DNA from: Lachnospiraceae bacterium
GTDB taxonomy: Bacteria > Bacillota > Clostridia > Lachnospirales > Lachnospiraceae
Assembly (NCBI GenBank): GCA_017483425.1
Contig: JAFUWM010000018.1
Span: 1 to 27,604 of the forward strand
Direction: 5' to 3'
Length of the DNA stretch: 27,604 nt
The notes under the pieces are model-generated. The model ran no database searches, was not told where the DNA came from, and saw only the letters and a program-made list of their open reading frames with translations. A program made the position numbers and the translations under genes. Shown in pieces: positions 14,827-22,915 of the stretch. Positions within the stretch are counted from its first letter, which is position 1. Each line of letters starts with the position of its first letter.

Positions 14827-16146
14827 ATGAAAAAGGTAGTGAAGTTCGGAGGAAGCTCACTTTCGGGAGCTGACCAGTTCATAAAGGTAAAGGAGATCAT
14901 AGATCTTGATAAGGCCAGACGGTATGTCGTGCCCTCGGCTCCCGGAAAAAGGGATGGCAAGGATACCAAGGTGACAGACCTTTTATATGAGGCCTATGCG
15001 CTTGCCTCAAGGGACAAAGATTTTTCCAGGGTGTTCAAAAAGATCGAGGACAGATATAACAGCATAATAGAAGGTCTTGGTCTTGAGATTTCACTTGCAG
15101 ATGAGTTTAGGACAATAAAAAAGAATTTTAAGCAAAAGACGGGAGAAGATTATGCTGCGAGCAGGGGGGAGTACTTAAACGGCCTACTGCTTGCTGATTA
15201 TCTTAAGTATACGTTTGTTGATGCGGCAGAGGTGGTCTTTTTTGATGATGACGGTAATTTTGATTCCGCTAAAACCTACAAGGTGATGCATGAAAGGCTT
15301 GAAGATGTGGAAAGAGCGGTCATACCGGGTTTTTACGGTTCATATTCTGACGGAAGGATAAAGACTTTCTCAAGGGGCGGCTCGGATATAACAGGATCGA
15401 TAGTTGCAAGATCCGTCAAGGCGGATGTGTATGAGAACTGGACGGATGTATCGGGATTCTTTGTGGCGGATCCACGTATAATCACAGATCCCGAAACCAT
15501 AGAGATGATAACCTATACGGAGCTCAGAGAGCTTGCTTATATGGGTGCTTCAGTGCTTCATGAGGATGCGATATTCCCCGTAAGAAGGGAAGGCATACCG
15601 ATCAATATCAGAAATACCAATAAGCCTGAGGATAAGGGTTCATGGATCGTACAGAGCACGGGACAGAAATCAAAATTCATCATAACGGGCATAACAGGAA
15701 AAAAGGGATTCTGCTCCGTGAATATCGAAAAAGACAAGATGAATTCCGAGGTCGGGTTCGGCAGACGGGTGCTACAGGCATTTGAGGATAATGATATTTC
15801 ATTTGAGCATATGCCGTCCGGTATAGATACTATGACTATAATCGTCCATCAGGATGAGTTCATGGAGAAAGAGCAGAGCGTTGTATCAGAGATAAACAGG
15901 CTCACTCACCCGGACAGCATAGATATAGAATCGGATCTTGCGCTTATAGCGGTAGTGGGACGCGGAATGAAGTCGTCCAAGGGTACGTCGGGACGCATAT
16001 TCTCTGCCCTTGCCCACGCAAACGTAAACGTAAAGATGATAGACCAGGGCTCATCCGAGCTAAACATTATAATAGGCGTCAAGAACGAGGACTTTGAAAA
16101 CGCCATTAGAGCGATATATAACATCTTCGTGCTGGCGCGTTTGTAA
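14827..16146 (+). CDS. lysC: Aspartokinase (aspartate kinase)
   Basis: 439 aa, monofunctional aspartokinase that phosphorylates aspartate at the entry to lysine, threonine and methionine synthesis. Kinase motifs: KFGGSS at residues 6-11, SRGEYLNG, FSRGGSDITGS (the substrate/ATP loop) and VSGFFVADPR. Two C-terminal ACT domains follow from about residue 275, containing GRRVLQAFEDNDISFEHMPSG-type and GRIFSALAHANVNVKMIDQGSSELN segments; these normally bind the inhibitory amino acid. No homoserine dehydrogenase domain is fused. GGAG at 14815-14818 lies 8 nt before ATG 14827. The lysC symbol is by class; which amino acid inhibits it is unknown. Confidence 0.93.
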   Translation: MKKVVKFGGSSLSGADQFIKVKEIIDLDKARRYVVPSAPGKRDGKDTKVTDLLYEAYALASRDKDFSRVFKKIEDRYNSIIEGLGLEISLADEFRTIKKNFKQKTGEDYAASRGEYLNGLLLADYLKYTFVDAAEVVFFDDDGNFDSAKTYKVMHERLEDVERAVIPGFYGSYSDGRIKTFSRGGSDITGSIVARSVKADVYENWTDVSGFFVADPRIITDPETIEMITYTELRELAYMGASVLHEDAIFPVRREGIPINIRNTNKPEDKGSWIVQSTGQKSKFIITGITGKKGFCSVNIEKDKMNSEVGFGRRVLQAFEDNDISFEHMPSGIDTMTIIVHQDEFMEKEQSVVSEINRLTHPDSIDIESDLALIAVVGRGMKSSKGTSGRIFSALAHANVNVKMIDQGSSELNIIIGVKNEDFENAIRAIYNIFVLARL

Positions 16147-16187
16147 GGAAGTATTTGATAATAAAGTAAAGGAGCGATATATAAGGT

Positions 16188-17075
16188 ATGTTTAAGATTT
16201 TGGAAGCGGAGTGTCTGGCGGATAAGACTTACAAGATGGTCGTCGAGGCTCCTAATGTGGCGCATGCCTGCGAGCCGGGACAGTTTCTGATCGTAAGAGC
16301 CGAGGAGGAGAGTGAGAGGATAGCCCTTACGATATGTGATTATGACAGAGAAAAAGAGACTGTAACCATAGTGCTGCAGACAATAGGCGAGTCAAGCTAT
16401 AAGATCGCCGAAAAGAAAGCGGGAGACAGCTTTCATGATGTGGTCGGGCCGCTTGGTAATCCTGCCGAGTATGTGAATGAGCCACTGGAGGAGGTACAGA
16501 AGAGACATTATCTGCTGGTAGGCGGAGGACTCGGTACGGCTCCCGTATATCCCCAGGCAAAGTGGCTAAAGGAGCATGGGGTGGATGTGGATGTGATCAT
16601 CGGTACAAGGTCACACGACACTTTGATAATGGAGCAGGAGATGATAGATGCCGTTGGCGAGGAGCATGTCTTTGTTACTACCGATGACGGATCATATAAG
16701 AGACATGGCATGGTGACTGCGGTCATAGAGGATCTGGTGAAGAATCAGGGAAAGCACTATGACAAGTGCGTATCTATAGGCCCCATGATAATGATGAAGT
16801 TCTGCGTGAAGCTCACAAAGGAGCTTGGCATACCCACGATAGTGTCGATGAATCCTATAATGGTCGATGGCACGGGTATGTGCGGCGCCTGCAGGCTCGT
16901 TGTCGGAGACGAGGTCAGGTTTGCCTGTGTTGACGGCCCTGAATTTGACGGTTTTTTAGTTGACTTTGATTCCGCCATGAAGAGGATGAAGCTTTATAAG
17001 ACTGAGGAAGGCAGAAGACTTCTTGAATATCAGGAGGGAAAGACGCATCACGGCGGATGCGGAAACTGCGGTTGA
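16188..17075 (+). CDS. nfnA: NADH-dependent ferredoxin:NADP+ oxidoreductase, small subunit
   Basis: 295 aa, FAD- and [2Fe-2S]-containing subunit of the electron-bifurcating Nfn (FNR-like) complex. An N-terminal FAD barrel is followed by an NAD-binding region starting at LLVGGGLGTAP. The cluster motif DGTGMCGACR ... FACVDGPEFDG gives Asp227, Cys232, Cys235 and Cys247, the Asp plus three Cys ligand set described for this family. Together with NfnB it couples NADH and reduced ferredoxin oxidation to NADP+ reduction. The C-terminus ends HHGGCGNCG, adding Cys291 and Cys294. ATG 16188 is the first start after an in-frame TAA; its GGAG (16171-16174) is 13 nt away, longer than usual. A glutamate-synthase accessory role is a less likely reading. 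Confidence 0.92.
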   Translation: MFKILEAECLADKTYKMVVEAPNVAHACEPGQFLIVRAEEESERIALTICDYDREKETVTIVLQTIGESSYKIAEKKAGDSFHDVVGPLGNPAEYVNEPLEEVQKRHYLLVGGGLGTAPVYPQAKWLKEHGVDVDVIIGTRSHDTLIMEQEMIDAVGEEHVFVTTDDGSYKRHGMVTAVIEDLVKNQGKHYDKCVSIGPMIMMKFCVKLTKELGIPTIVSMNPIMVDGTGMCGACRLVVGDEVRFACVDGPEFDGFLVDFDSAMKRMKLYKTEEGRRLLEYQEGKTHHGGCGNCG

Positions 17076-17089
17076 TAGGATTATAGTTT

Positions 17090-17103
17090 AATTATTAATA
17101 ATT
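17090..17103. repeat. Perfect 14-bp AT-only palindrome between nfnA and nfnB
   Basis: The 14 bases at 17090-17103 equal their own reverse complement and end 1 nt before the nfnB RBS AGGAG (17105-17109), so a bound protein or folded RNA there could affect nfnB translation. It does not match the Rex operator consensus. In AT-rich intergenic DNA it may be chance. Confidence 0.5.
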
Positions 17104-17117
17104 CAGGAGAATATACG

Positions 17118-18515
17118 ATGGCAATAGAAGTTGATATGATGAAGAAGGTTCCGGTTTCGGAGCAGGATCCTGAGGTCAGGGCAAAAAACTTTGACGAGGT
17201 CTGCTTAGGATATAACGAAGAGGAGGCAAGGGCTGAATCTACAAGATGTCTGCAGTGCAAAAATCCGAAATGTGTAGAGGGTTGCCCTGTCCGTATTGAT
17301 ATTCCGGGCTTTATAGCAAAGCTGAAAGAAGGCGATAATGCAGGAGCTTATGAAATAATTGGAGAAGCGAGCTCACTGCCTGCCGTATGCGGAAGAGTAT
17401 GTCCTCAGGAAAGTCAGTGCGAGGGGCAGTGTATAAGGGGCATCAAGGGCGAGCCCGTATCCATAGGCAAGCTTGAGAGATTTACGGCTGACTGGGCGAG
17501 AGAACATGGGATAAAGCCGGTAAAGAAGGCTCATAGCAAGGGCAGGAAGGTAGCTGTGGTCGGAGCAGGACCCTCGGGACTTACCTGTGCCGGAGATCTT
17601 GCCAGGATGGGATATGATGTTACTATATTTGAAGCCCTGCACAAAGCGGGCGGAGTTTTGGTATATGGGATTCCCGAATTCAGGCTGCCCAAAGATGAAG
17701 TGGTAGAAAAGGAGATAGAGAACGTCAAGGCTCTGGGAGTTGAGATAAAGACTGACTACATCATAGGAAGGTCGGAAACCGTTGATGAGCTTATGGACAG
17801 GCAGGGCTTCTCAGCAATCTATCTTGCGTCAGGAGCGGGACTTCCTATGTTTATGCACATACCCGGAGAGCAGGCGCTTGGCGTGTATTCCGCTAATGAG
17901 TACCTTACAAGAGCGAATCTGATGAAAGCATACAGGGACGATTATGATACCCCCATAAACAAAGGAAAGAAGACTGTGGTGGTAGGCGGCGGAAACGTGG
18001 CTATGGATGCCGCGCGTACTGCGCTAAGACTGGGCTCCGATGTGACGATAGTATACAGGAGATCTGAAAAGGAGCTTCCGGCAAGGGTCGAAGAGGTTCA
18101 CCATGCAAAGGAGGAAGGCATAGAATTTGCCCTGCTTACCAATCCCGTGGAGATACTTGAGGATGAGGAAGGACTGGTACGGGGCATCAGGGTCATAAAG
18201 ATGGAGCTTGGAGAGCCGGACGCATCCGGCAGGAGGAGGCCAGTAGAAATACCGGGCTCCGAGTACGAGATAGAATGCGATACCGTGATAATGGCTCTGG
18301 GCACCACGCCCAATCCGCTGATATCAGGGACTACTGAGGGACTTGAGACTAACAAAAAGAAATGTATCGTGACTGACGAGGATACGGGAGCTACTTCAAG
18401 ACCGGGTGTATTTGCAGGCGGTGACTGCGCGACCGGGGCTGCTACCGTCATACTCGCGATGGGCGCGGGAAGAAGAGCGGCAAAAGGAATTGATGATTAT
18501 CTTAACGGAAAGTAA
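17118..18515 (+). CDS. nfnB: NADH-dependent ferredoxin:NADP+ oxidoreductase, large subunit (GltA-like)
   Basis: 465 aa. Cysteines for two [4Fe-4S] clusters are in the N-terminus: Cys44, 47, 52, 56 and Cys91, 95, 101, 105. The FAD motif VVGAGPSG is near residues 148-154, and a second dinucleotide motif VVVGGGNVAMDAART (287-301) for NADP(H) is followed by VYRRSEKELPAR. A C-terminal FAGGDCATGAATVILAMGAGR segment closes the FAD site. The fold is that of the glutamate synthase small subunit; pairing with NfnA upstream, 42 nt away, and absence of a gltB-type large subunit support Nfn. AGGAG at 17105-17109 is 8 nt before ATG 17118. The complex would balance NADH, ferredoxin and NADPH pools in an anaerobe. 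Confidence 0.93.
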   Translation: MAIEVDMMKKVPVSEQDPEVRAKNFDEVCLGYNEEEARAESTRCLQCKNPKCVEGCPVRIDIPGFIAKLKEGDNAGAYEIIGEASSLPAVCGRVCPQESQCEGQCIRGIKGEPVSIGKLERFTADWAREHGIKPVKKAHSKGRKVAVVGAGPSGLTCAGDLARMGYDVTIFEALHKAGGVLVYGIPEFRLPKDEVVEKEIENVKALGVEIKTDYIIGRSETVDELMDRQGFSAIYLASGAGLPMFMHIPGEQALGVYSANEYLTRANLMKAYRDDYDTPINKGKKTVVVGGGNVAMDAARTALRLGSDVTIVYRRSEKELPARVEEVHHAKEEGIEFALLTNPVEILEDEEGLVRGIRVIKMELGEPDASGRRRPVEIPGSEYEIECDTVIMALGTTPNPLISGTTEGLETNKKKCIVTDEDTGATSRPGVFAGGDCATGAATVILAMGAGRRAAKGIDDYLNGK

Positions 18516-18517
18516 GC

Positions 18518-18979
18518 ATGACTCTTAATGAAAAAGCCAGGGATTTAAAGTCCTCCGGATATGCCCTGACAGGCTGCGGCGGCATCGGACTGATAATAAT
18601 GGTACTTATATTCACCGGCGTGATCCCGCTTAATTTAAGCGGTGCAGTGGGTATAGTGTCGAAACTCGTAATGAGCATACTGTTTTTGGTATTCCTTATA
18701 ACGGGTATAATGTCCTTAAAGAAGTCAAAAATAGTGTCCCAGGATGCCGAAAGGGAGAATGACAAAAAGAATGAGATAAAAAAATGGTTTCTGGAGTCCT
18801 TTACCTCTGATGACCTTACAGAGTTGATCGATCAGGAGCTTGAAGAAAACGATCTCTACTTTGAACGCACAAGCCTGATCAAAGATAAGATTTGTGAGAG
18901 GTTTATGGATGTGGAGGATGCGCTTATGTCGGAGCTCACAGAGGAAATCTATACAGAGCTTTTTGAATCGGTGGGCTGA
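18518..18979 (+). CDS. Small membrane protein, not recognised
   Basis: 153 aa hypothetical protein. Two hydrophobic segments are visible, about residues 18-36 (GCGGIGLIIMVLIFTGVIP) and 45-65 (GIVSKLVMSILFLVFLITGI). A Lys/Ser patch and a highly charged C-terminal half follow (residues 68-153), rich in Glu, Asp and Leu and predicted helical (EELIDQELEEN-like). The short loop between helices implies a hairpin with both ends on the same, probably cytoplasmic, face. It starts 2 nt after nfnB with only a weak GGAAAG upstream, and its stop overlaps the rlmH start (TGATG). The coupling suggests a real gene. No catalytic motif is seen and I assign no function. Confidence 0.75.
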   Translation: MTLNEKARDLKSSGYALTGCGGIGLIIMVLIFTGVIPLNLSGAVGIVSKLVMSILFLVFLITGIMSLKKSKIVSQDAERENDKKNEIKKWFLESFTSDDLTELIDQELEENDLYFERTSLIKDKICERFMDVEDALMSELTEEIYTELFESVG

Positions 18980-19425
18980 TGCTTCGTGTTACCCTGATAT
19001 CCTGTGGCAGACTTAAGGAAAGATATCTCCGGGATGCCGTCTCGGAATATAAAAAAAGACTGTCAGGCTATATTTACCTTACAGAAAAAGAGCTTGATGA
19101 CGGTCCTGATATAAAAAGCGAAGCCGCGAGGATCATAAAGGCCATACCGGAGGGAGCCTGCATCATGACTCTGGAGATAGAGGGCAGGGAATATACATCC
19201 GAGGGCTTTGCAGAGGCGATAGACGGACTCATGACAGGAGGAGTAAGCCATATCTGTTTTATTATAGGCGGATCGGAAGGGCTTGATAAGGAAATCAAGG
19301 ATATGGCAAAAATGCATGTCAGTTTTTCCAGAATGACCTTTCCGCACCAGCTTATGAGGGTAATATTTCTGGAGCAGCTGTACCGGGCGTTTAAGATCAT
19401 GAAAGGAGAGCCGTATCACAAATGA
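18979..19425 (+). CDS. rlmH: 23S rRNA pseudouridine(1915) N3-methyltransferase
   Basis: 148 aa, slightly shorter than the usual 155-160. This SPOUT-class enzyme methylates pseudouridine 1915 in helix 69 of 23S rRNA using SAM, acting on the assembled 70S ribosome. The family signature is intact: GREYTSEGFAEAI, the SAM-binding FIIGGSEGL, and the knot segment SFSRMTFPHQLMRVIFLEQLYRAFKI ending at PYHK. The start overlaps the upstream stop (TGATG); no strong RBS is visible, so coupled translation is likely. The stop overlaps the next ATG (ATGA). The missing residues appear to be in the loop near positions 40-50, not the active site. Confidence 0.96.
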   Translation: MLRVTLISCGRLKERYLRDAVSEYKKRLSGYIYLTEKELDDGPDIKSEAARIIKAIPEGACIMTLEIEGREYTSEGFAEAIDGLMTGGVSHICFIIGGSEGLDKEIKDMAKMHVSFSRMTFPHQLMRVIFLEQLYRAFKIMKGEPYHK

Positions 19426-20726
19426 ATTTCATAAATACGATCGAAAAGAAAAGGGATAAAGAAAGGCTTTCAAAAGAGGAGATAAGGGATTTCATAAACA
19501 GGTATGTGGCGGGAGAGATACCCGACTATCAGGTCTCCGCCCTGCTTATGGCTATATACTTAAACGGCTGTGATGATGAAGAAACCTATGAGCTGACCAT
19601 GGCAATGGCCGAGTCCGGCGATATCATGGATCTGTCAGGGATACCCGGTATAAAGGTGGACAAGCATTCCACGGGCGGAGTAGGGGATAAGGTTACCCTT
19701 ATAGCCGCACCTGTAGCCGCGGCATGCGGAGTGCCTACTGCAAAGATGAGCGGCAGGGGACTTGGCTTCACAGGTGGAACCATAGATAAGCTCGAGTCGA
19801 TCCCGGGGTTTTCCGTATCTTTAGAGGAAGATGAGTTTATCAGTCAGGTAAAAAAAACAGGCTATGCCCTTATCGGTCAGACAAAGGATCTGACTCCTGC
19901 TGATAAACTTTTATATGCTCTGCGTGATGTGACAGGAACCGTAGGATGCATACCGCTCATAGCTTCATCCATAATGAGCAAGAAGATAGCTGCGGGAAGT
20001 GATGCCATAGTGCTCGAGGTGACTCACGGGACAGGGGCTTTCATGAAGGATGAGAGATCCGCCTGCGAGCTCGCCCGTATCATGATCGATATAGGCAGGA
20101 GAGCAGGACTTTATATGAGGGCTGTCATTACTGATATGAATGAGCCTCTGGGGCATGCGATAGGAAACTCCCTGGAGGTCATAGAGGCAATAGAAGCCCT
20201 TAAAGGAAACGCGGTGCCCGATGTCCTTGAGGTAATGGAGGTCATAATCCCGGAAATGATCATGGCGGGAGGAAAGGCCGGCTCAAAAGAGGAGGCATGG
20301 AAGCTTGCCGTGGATCAGGTCTCATCGGGAAGAGCCTTGGAAGTATTCAAAAAGATGATAGAAGCCCAGCATGGAAATCCTTGTGTTGCAGATGATTACA
20401 GTCTGTTCCCTCAGGCTGCCGTTAAGACAGAGGTCTATGCGGAGAGGAATGGTTATCTTTCAGTAAAGGACTGCGCGGGCATAGGCGAATGCGTAAAGGT
20501 GCTCGGCGGCGGAAGGATCACCAAGGAGCAGATGATAGACCTCTCCGTAGGTCTTGATATGAAAGTGAAGAACGGGGAAAGGGTTTCAAAAGGAGACTGT
20601 CTCTGCGAGATTTACAGCAGGAATAATAACGAGGCGGAGGCGGCCAGAAAACAGTATCTGAATTCCGTAGAGATAACGGATGAAGAACCTGTAAAGAACA
20701 GACTGATTTATACACTGGATGACTAA
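19422..20726 (+). CDS. pdp: Pyrimidine-nucleoside phosphorylase
   Basis: 434 aa, phosphorolyses uridine, deoxyuridine and thymidine to base plus (deoxy)ribose-1-phosphate. The class signature SGRGLGFTGGTIDKLESIPG and the phosphate-binding KHSTGGVGDK are present. The base-binding residues equivalent to E. coli thymidine phosphorylase Arg171, Ser186 and Lys190 are in LRDVTGTVGCIPLIASSIMSKK. One variation: the usual VK(T/V)GSGAFM is EVTHGTGAFMK here (Thr201, His202). The start overlaps the rlmH stop (ATGA), with GGAG at 19405-19408, 13 nt upstream. The last 8 nt overlap phoH. Thymidine phosphorylase (deoA) is the closest alternative; the Firmicute context favours the broad-specificity enzyme. 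Confidence 0.94.
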   Translation: MNFINTIEKKRDKERLSKEEIRDFINRYVAGEIPDYQVSALLMAIYLNGCDDEETYELTMAMAESGDIMDLSGIPGIKVDKHSTGGVGDKVTLIAAPVAAACGVPTAKMSGRGLGFTGGTIDKLESIPGFSVSLEEDEFISQVKKTGYALIGQTKDLTPADKLLYALRDVTGTVGCIPLIASSIMSKKIAAGSDAIVLEVTHGTGAFMKDERSACELARIMIDIGRRAGLYMRAVITDMNEPLGHAIGNSLEVIEAIEALKGNAVPDVLEVMEVIIPEMIMAGGKAGSKEEAWKLAVDQVSSGRALEVFKKMIEAQHGNPCVADDYSLFPQAAVKTEVYAERNGYLSVKDCAGIGECVKVLGGGRITKEQMIDLSVGLDMKVKNGERVSKGDCLCEIYSRNNNEAEAARKQYLNSVEITDEEPVKNRLIYTLDD

Positions 20727-21732
20727 GGCTTTAAGCATAAAGGAATACGGAAACCCTGTCATACAGGAGGTTGCCGGAACCTTTGACAAAAACATTAAAT
20801 ACATAGAAAAGAGGCTGGGGCTTGATATCGCGATAAGAGCCGACAATATTTTGATCGAGGGCAGCGAAGTTCACGCAGAGGAAGGCGCGGCGCTTATTAA
20901 GGAGCTTATAGCGCTTGCCGAAAAGGGGGAGACTATAGACGATCAGAAACTGAACTATACTATGGACAGTATAAAGGACGCCTCGGGAGAGTTTATTACC
21001 TCCGTCGATGATGATGTGATTTGTCACACGGTTTCAGGCAAGCCTGTAAAGCCCAAGACTGTCGGGCAGAAGAAATACGCGGACTCGATAGATAAAAAGA
21101 TGATCGTTTTCGGTATAGGACCCGCCGGTACCGGGAAAACCTATATTGCTATAGCTAAAGCGGTTACGGCTTTCAAAAGAGAAGAGATATCAAGGATAAT
21201 CCTTACAAGACCTGCCATAGAAGCAGGCGAAAAGCTGGGATTCCTTCCCGGAGATCTGCAGAGCAAGATCGATCCCTATCTCAGACCTCTCTATGACGCA
21301 TTGTACAGCATAATGGGGGCGGAGTCTTTTCAAAAAAATATGGAAAAAGGGCTTATCGAGGTCGCTCCGCTTGCGTATATGAGGGGAAGGACTCTTGATA
21401 ATGCGTTCATTATACTGGACGAGGCACAGAACACTACACCGGCTCAGATGAAGATGTTTTTGACAAGGATAGGCTTCGGGTCGAAGGTTGTAGTGACGGG
21501 AGATAAGACACAGAAAGATCTTGCGGAAGGCACTGTATCAGGGCTTGACGTGGCAGAGAGAGTGCTTGGGAAGATAGACGATATAGGTTTTATTTACCTT
21601 ACGGCAAAGGATGTAGTAAGGCATCCTTTGGTACAGAAGATAGTAAAGGCATACGAAGAATATGAAGTTAGACAGAGCACCGGAAGAGAAAAAAGAAAAG
21701 GCAGAACCGGAAACAGCAGAAGCAGAAAATAA
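20719..21732 (+). CDS. phoH: PhoH-like ATPase
   Basis: 337 aa. An N-terminal ~100-residue RNA-binding-like domain (FDKNIKYIEKRLGLDIAIR) precedes the PhoH P-loop domain: Walker A GPAGTGKT at residues 134-141, Walker B FIILDEAQN with Asp234/Glu235, and the sensor segment VVTGDKTQ. The family is widespread, linked to RNA metabolism and genetically to YbeY, which is encoded two genes downstream here as in many bacteria. It ends in a basic tail (REKRKGRTGNSRSRK). No Shine-Dalgarno is visible before ATG 20719; the 8-nt overlap with pdp suggests coupled translation. The last 71 nt also encode the N-terminus of the next gene. Confidence 0.94.
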   Translation: MTKALSIKEYGNPVIQEVAGTFDKNIKYIEKRLGLDIAIRADNILIEGSEVHAEEGAALIKELIALAEKGETIDDQKLNYTMDSIKDASGEFITSVDDDVICHTVSGKPVKPKTVGQKKYADSIDKKMIVFGIGPAGTGKTYIAIAKAVTAFKREEISRIILTRPAIEAGEKLGFLPGDLQSKIDPYLRPLYDALYSIMGAESFQKNMEKGLIEVAPLAYMRGRTLDNAFIILDEAQNTTPAQMKMFLTRIGFGSKVVVTGDKTQKDLAEGTVSGLDVAERVLGKIDDIGFIYLTAKDVVRHPLVQKIVKAYEEYEVRQSTGREKRKGRTGNSRSRK

Positions 21733-22915
21733 AGATACAAGCCAGTATGATGAAGAAAAACCGGGAACAAGGGCATATTTGGTACTGCCTGTTGTTTTGC
21801 TTTCGGTAATATCTGCGGCAGAGATATTTTTTTTAGAGCAAAGCGTGACCGGGGCAGTCAGGAATCTCATTGTAGTGGCTGTCATAGCGTTTGCGGCCGT
21901 TTACGCGTGCAGCGGCTGGATCACCTCCAGGACAGCCCTTATTATATCTGCACTTGGCATAATAGCGTCCTTACAGGCGGTTCTGCCGGATTTTGTGATA
22001 CCTGTAGCCTCTTTCGGGGTCATATTGGCTCTGATTTCAGAGATGCCTTACCTTGGCGTGTCCTGTCTGGTTTTATTTTCAGCGATACCTTATCTTTCAT
22101 CCGAGAGATCGTTTGAGTATTTCCTTTTTTTAACAGTGACCGGGATGATAGGGATCGCCTTGATTTACGGGAAGAAAAAAACGGGGAAATACGCGGAAGC
22201 CCTTATTATCTTTACTTTAGTCTATATACTTCTCTATACCGGTCTTATCGTCATGAAACGCATGAGCATAAATCCGGAGATGATCATTGTTCCTGCCGCC
22301 GGTCTTATCATGAATGTCGTTATCATGGAGATCGCCGGATATTCGTACTATACCAATATAGTAAAAAGAGAAGAGGAGCTTTATTTAAGTGTGGTGGATC
22401 CGGAGCATCCGCTTCTTATCAAGCTCAGGAACAATAATAAAAGAGAATATAAAAGGGCGATACATACCGCGCATTTCACGGAGCTTTTTGCGGATAAATT
22501 CGGCTATGACAGAGTGCTTATGAAAGGACTCGGCTTTTATCACCGGATAGGAGTGCTCAGGGAGGATGATGATGCCCCGCTCAATGCGCGCACCATAGCC
22601 CTTGCTGAAGAAGAAGGCTTTCCCGATGATATAGTAGCGGCACTTAAGGAATACGGAGAGGCCAGGCCGGGGCAGAAAATTTCTGCTGAGATATCAATAA
22701 CGATCATCGTAGATACGGTAATAAAAAGCCTTATGGATGAGTTTTCGTCCGATAATAAAAAACCGGATCTTAATAAATTCATAGATAAGGAAATACTGGC
22801 TCTTTTTTCAGGCAAAGATTCACTTCTGAAAAAGTCAGCGATACCATATAACGATCTGGAGGAGATAAGGAAGCATTTGAAAGGAGAGAGGATATATTAT
22901 GACTTTCTCCGTTGA
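21662..22915 (+). CDS. PgpH/YqfF-like membrane protein with degenerate HD domain
   Basis: 417 aa. A charged N-terminal tail (1-35) leads to seven or eight hydrophobic segments (about 38-225), then a cytoplasmic domain from about 240. That domain opens with DPEHPLL, matching the NPNHPLL that begins the HD domain of PgpH, the c-di-AMP phosphodiesterase. The gene lies between phoH and ybeY, exactly where yqfF/pgpH lies in Bacillus. However, the metal ligands are largely gone: the YHHS segment is YKRA (263-266), the HD pair is His294-Arg295, and the later HHG is EYG; only Asp351 remains. The large extracellular domain of the ~710 aa PgpH is absent. Probably non-catalytic; a c-di-AMP sensor or scaffold is possible. 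ATG 21662 overlaps phoH by 71 nt; no in-frame Met occurs before the helices. Confidence 0.8.
   Translation: MKLDRAPEEKKEKAEPETAEAENKDTSQYDEEKPGTRAYLVLPVVLLSVISAAEIFFLEQSVTGAVRNLIVVAVIAFAAVYACSGWITSRTALIISALGIIASLQAVLPDFVIPVASFGVILALISEMPYLGVSCLVLFSAIPYLSSERSFEYFLFLTVTGMIGIALIYGKKKTGKYAEALIIFTLVYILLYTGLIVMKRMSINPEMIIVPAAGLIMNVVIMEIAGYSYYTNIVKREEELYLSVVDPEHPLLIKLRNNNKREYKRAIHTAHFTELFADKFGYDRVLMKGLGFYHRIGVLREDDDAPLNARTIALAEEEGFPDDIVAALKEYGEARPGQKISAEISITIIVDTVIKSLMDEFSSDNKKPDLNKFIDKEILALFSGKDSLLKKSAIPYNDLEEIRKHLKGERIYYDFLR

Noticed and set aside
16141..16170. Promoter upstream of nfnA (TTGTAA with GATAAT)
   Set aside because: Hexamers are only 10 nt apart; no pair with 16-18 nt spacing was found in this short gap.
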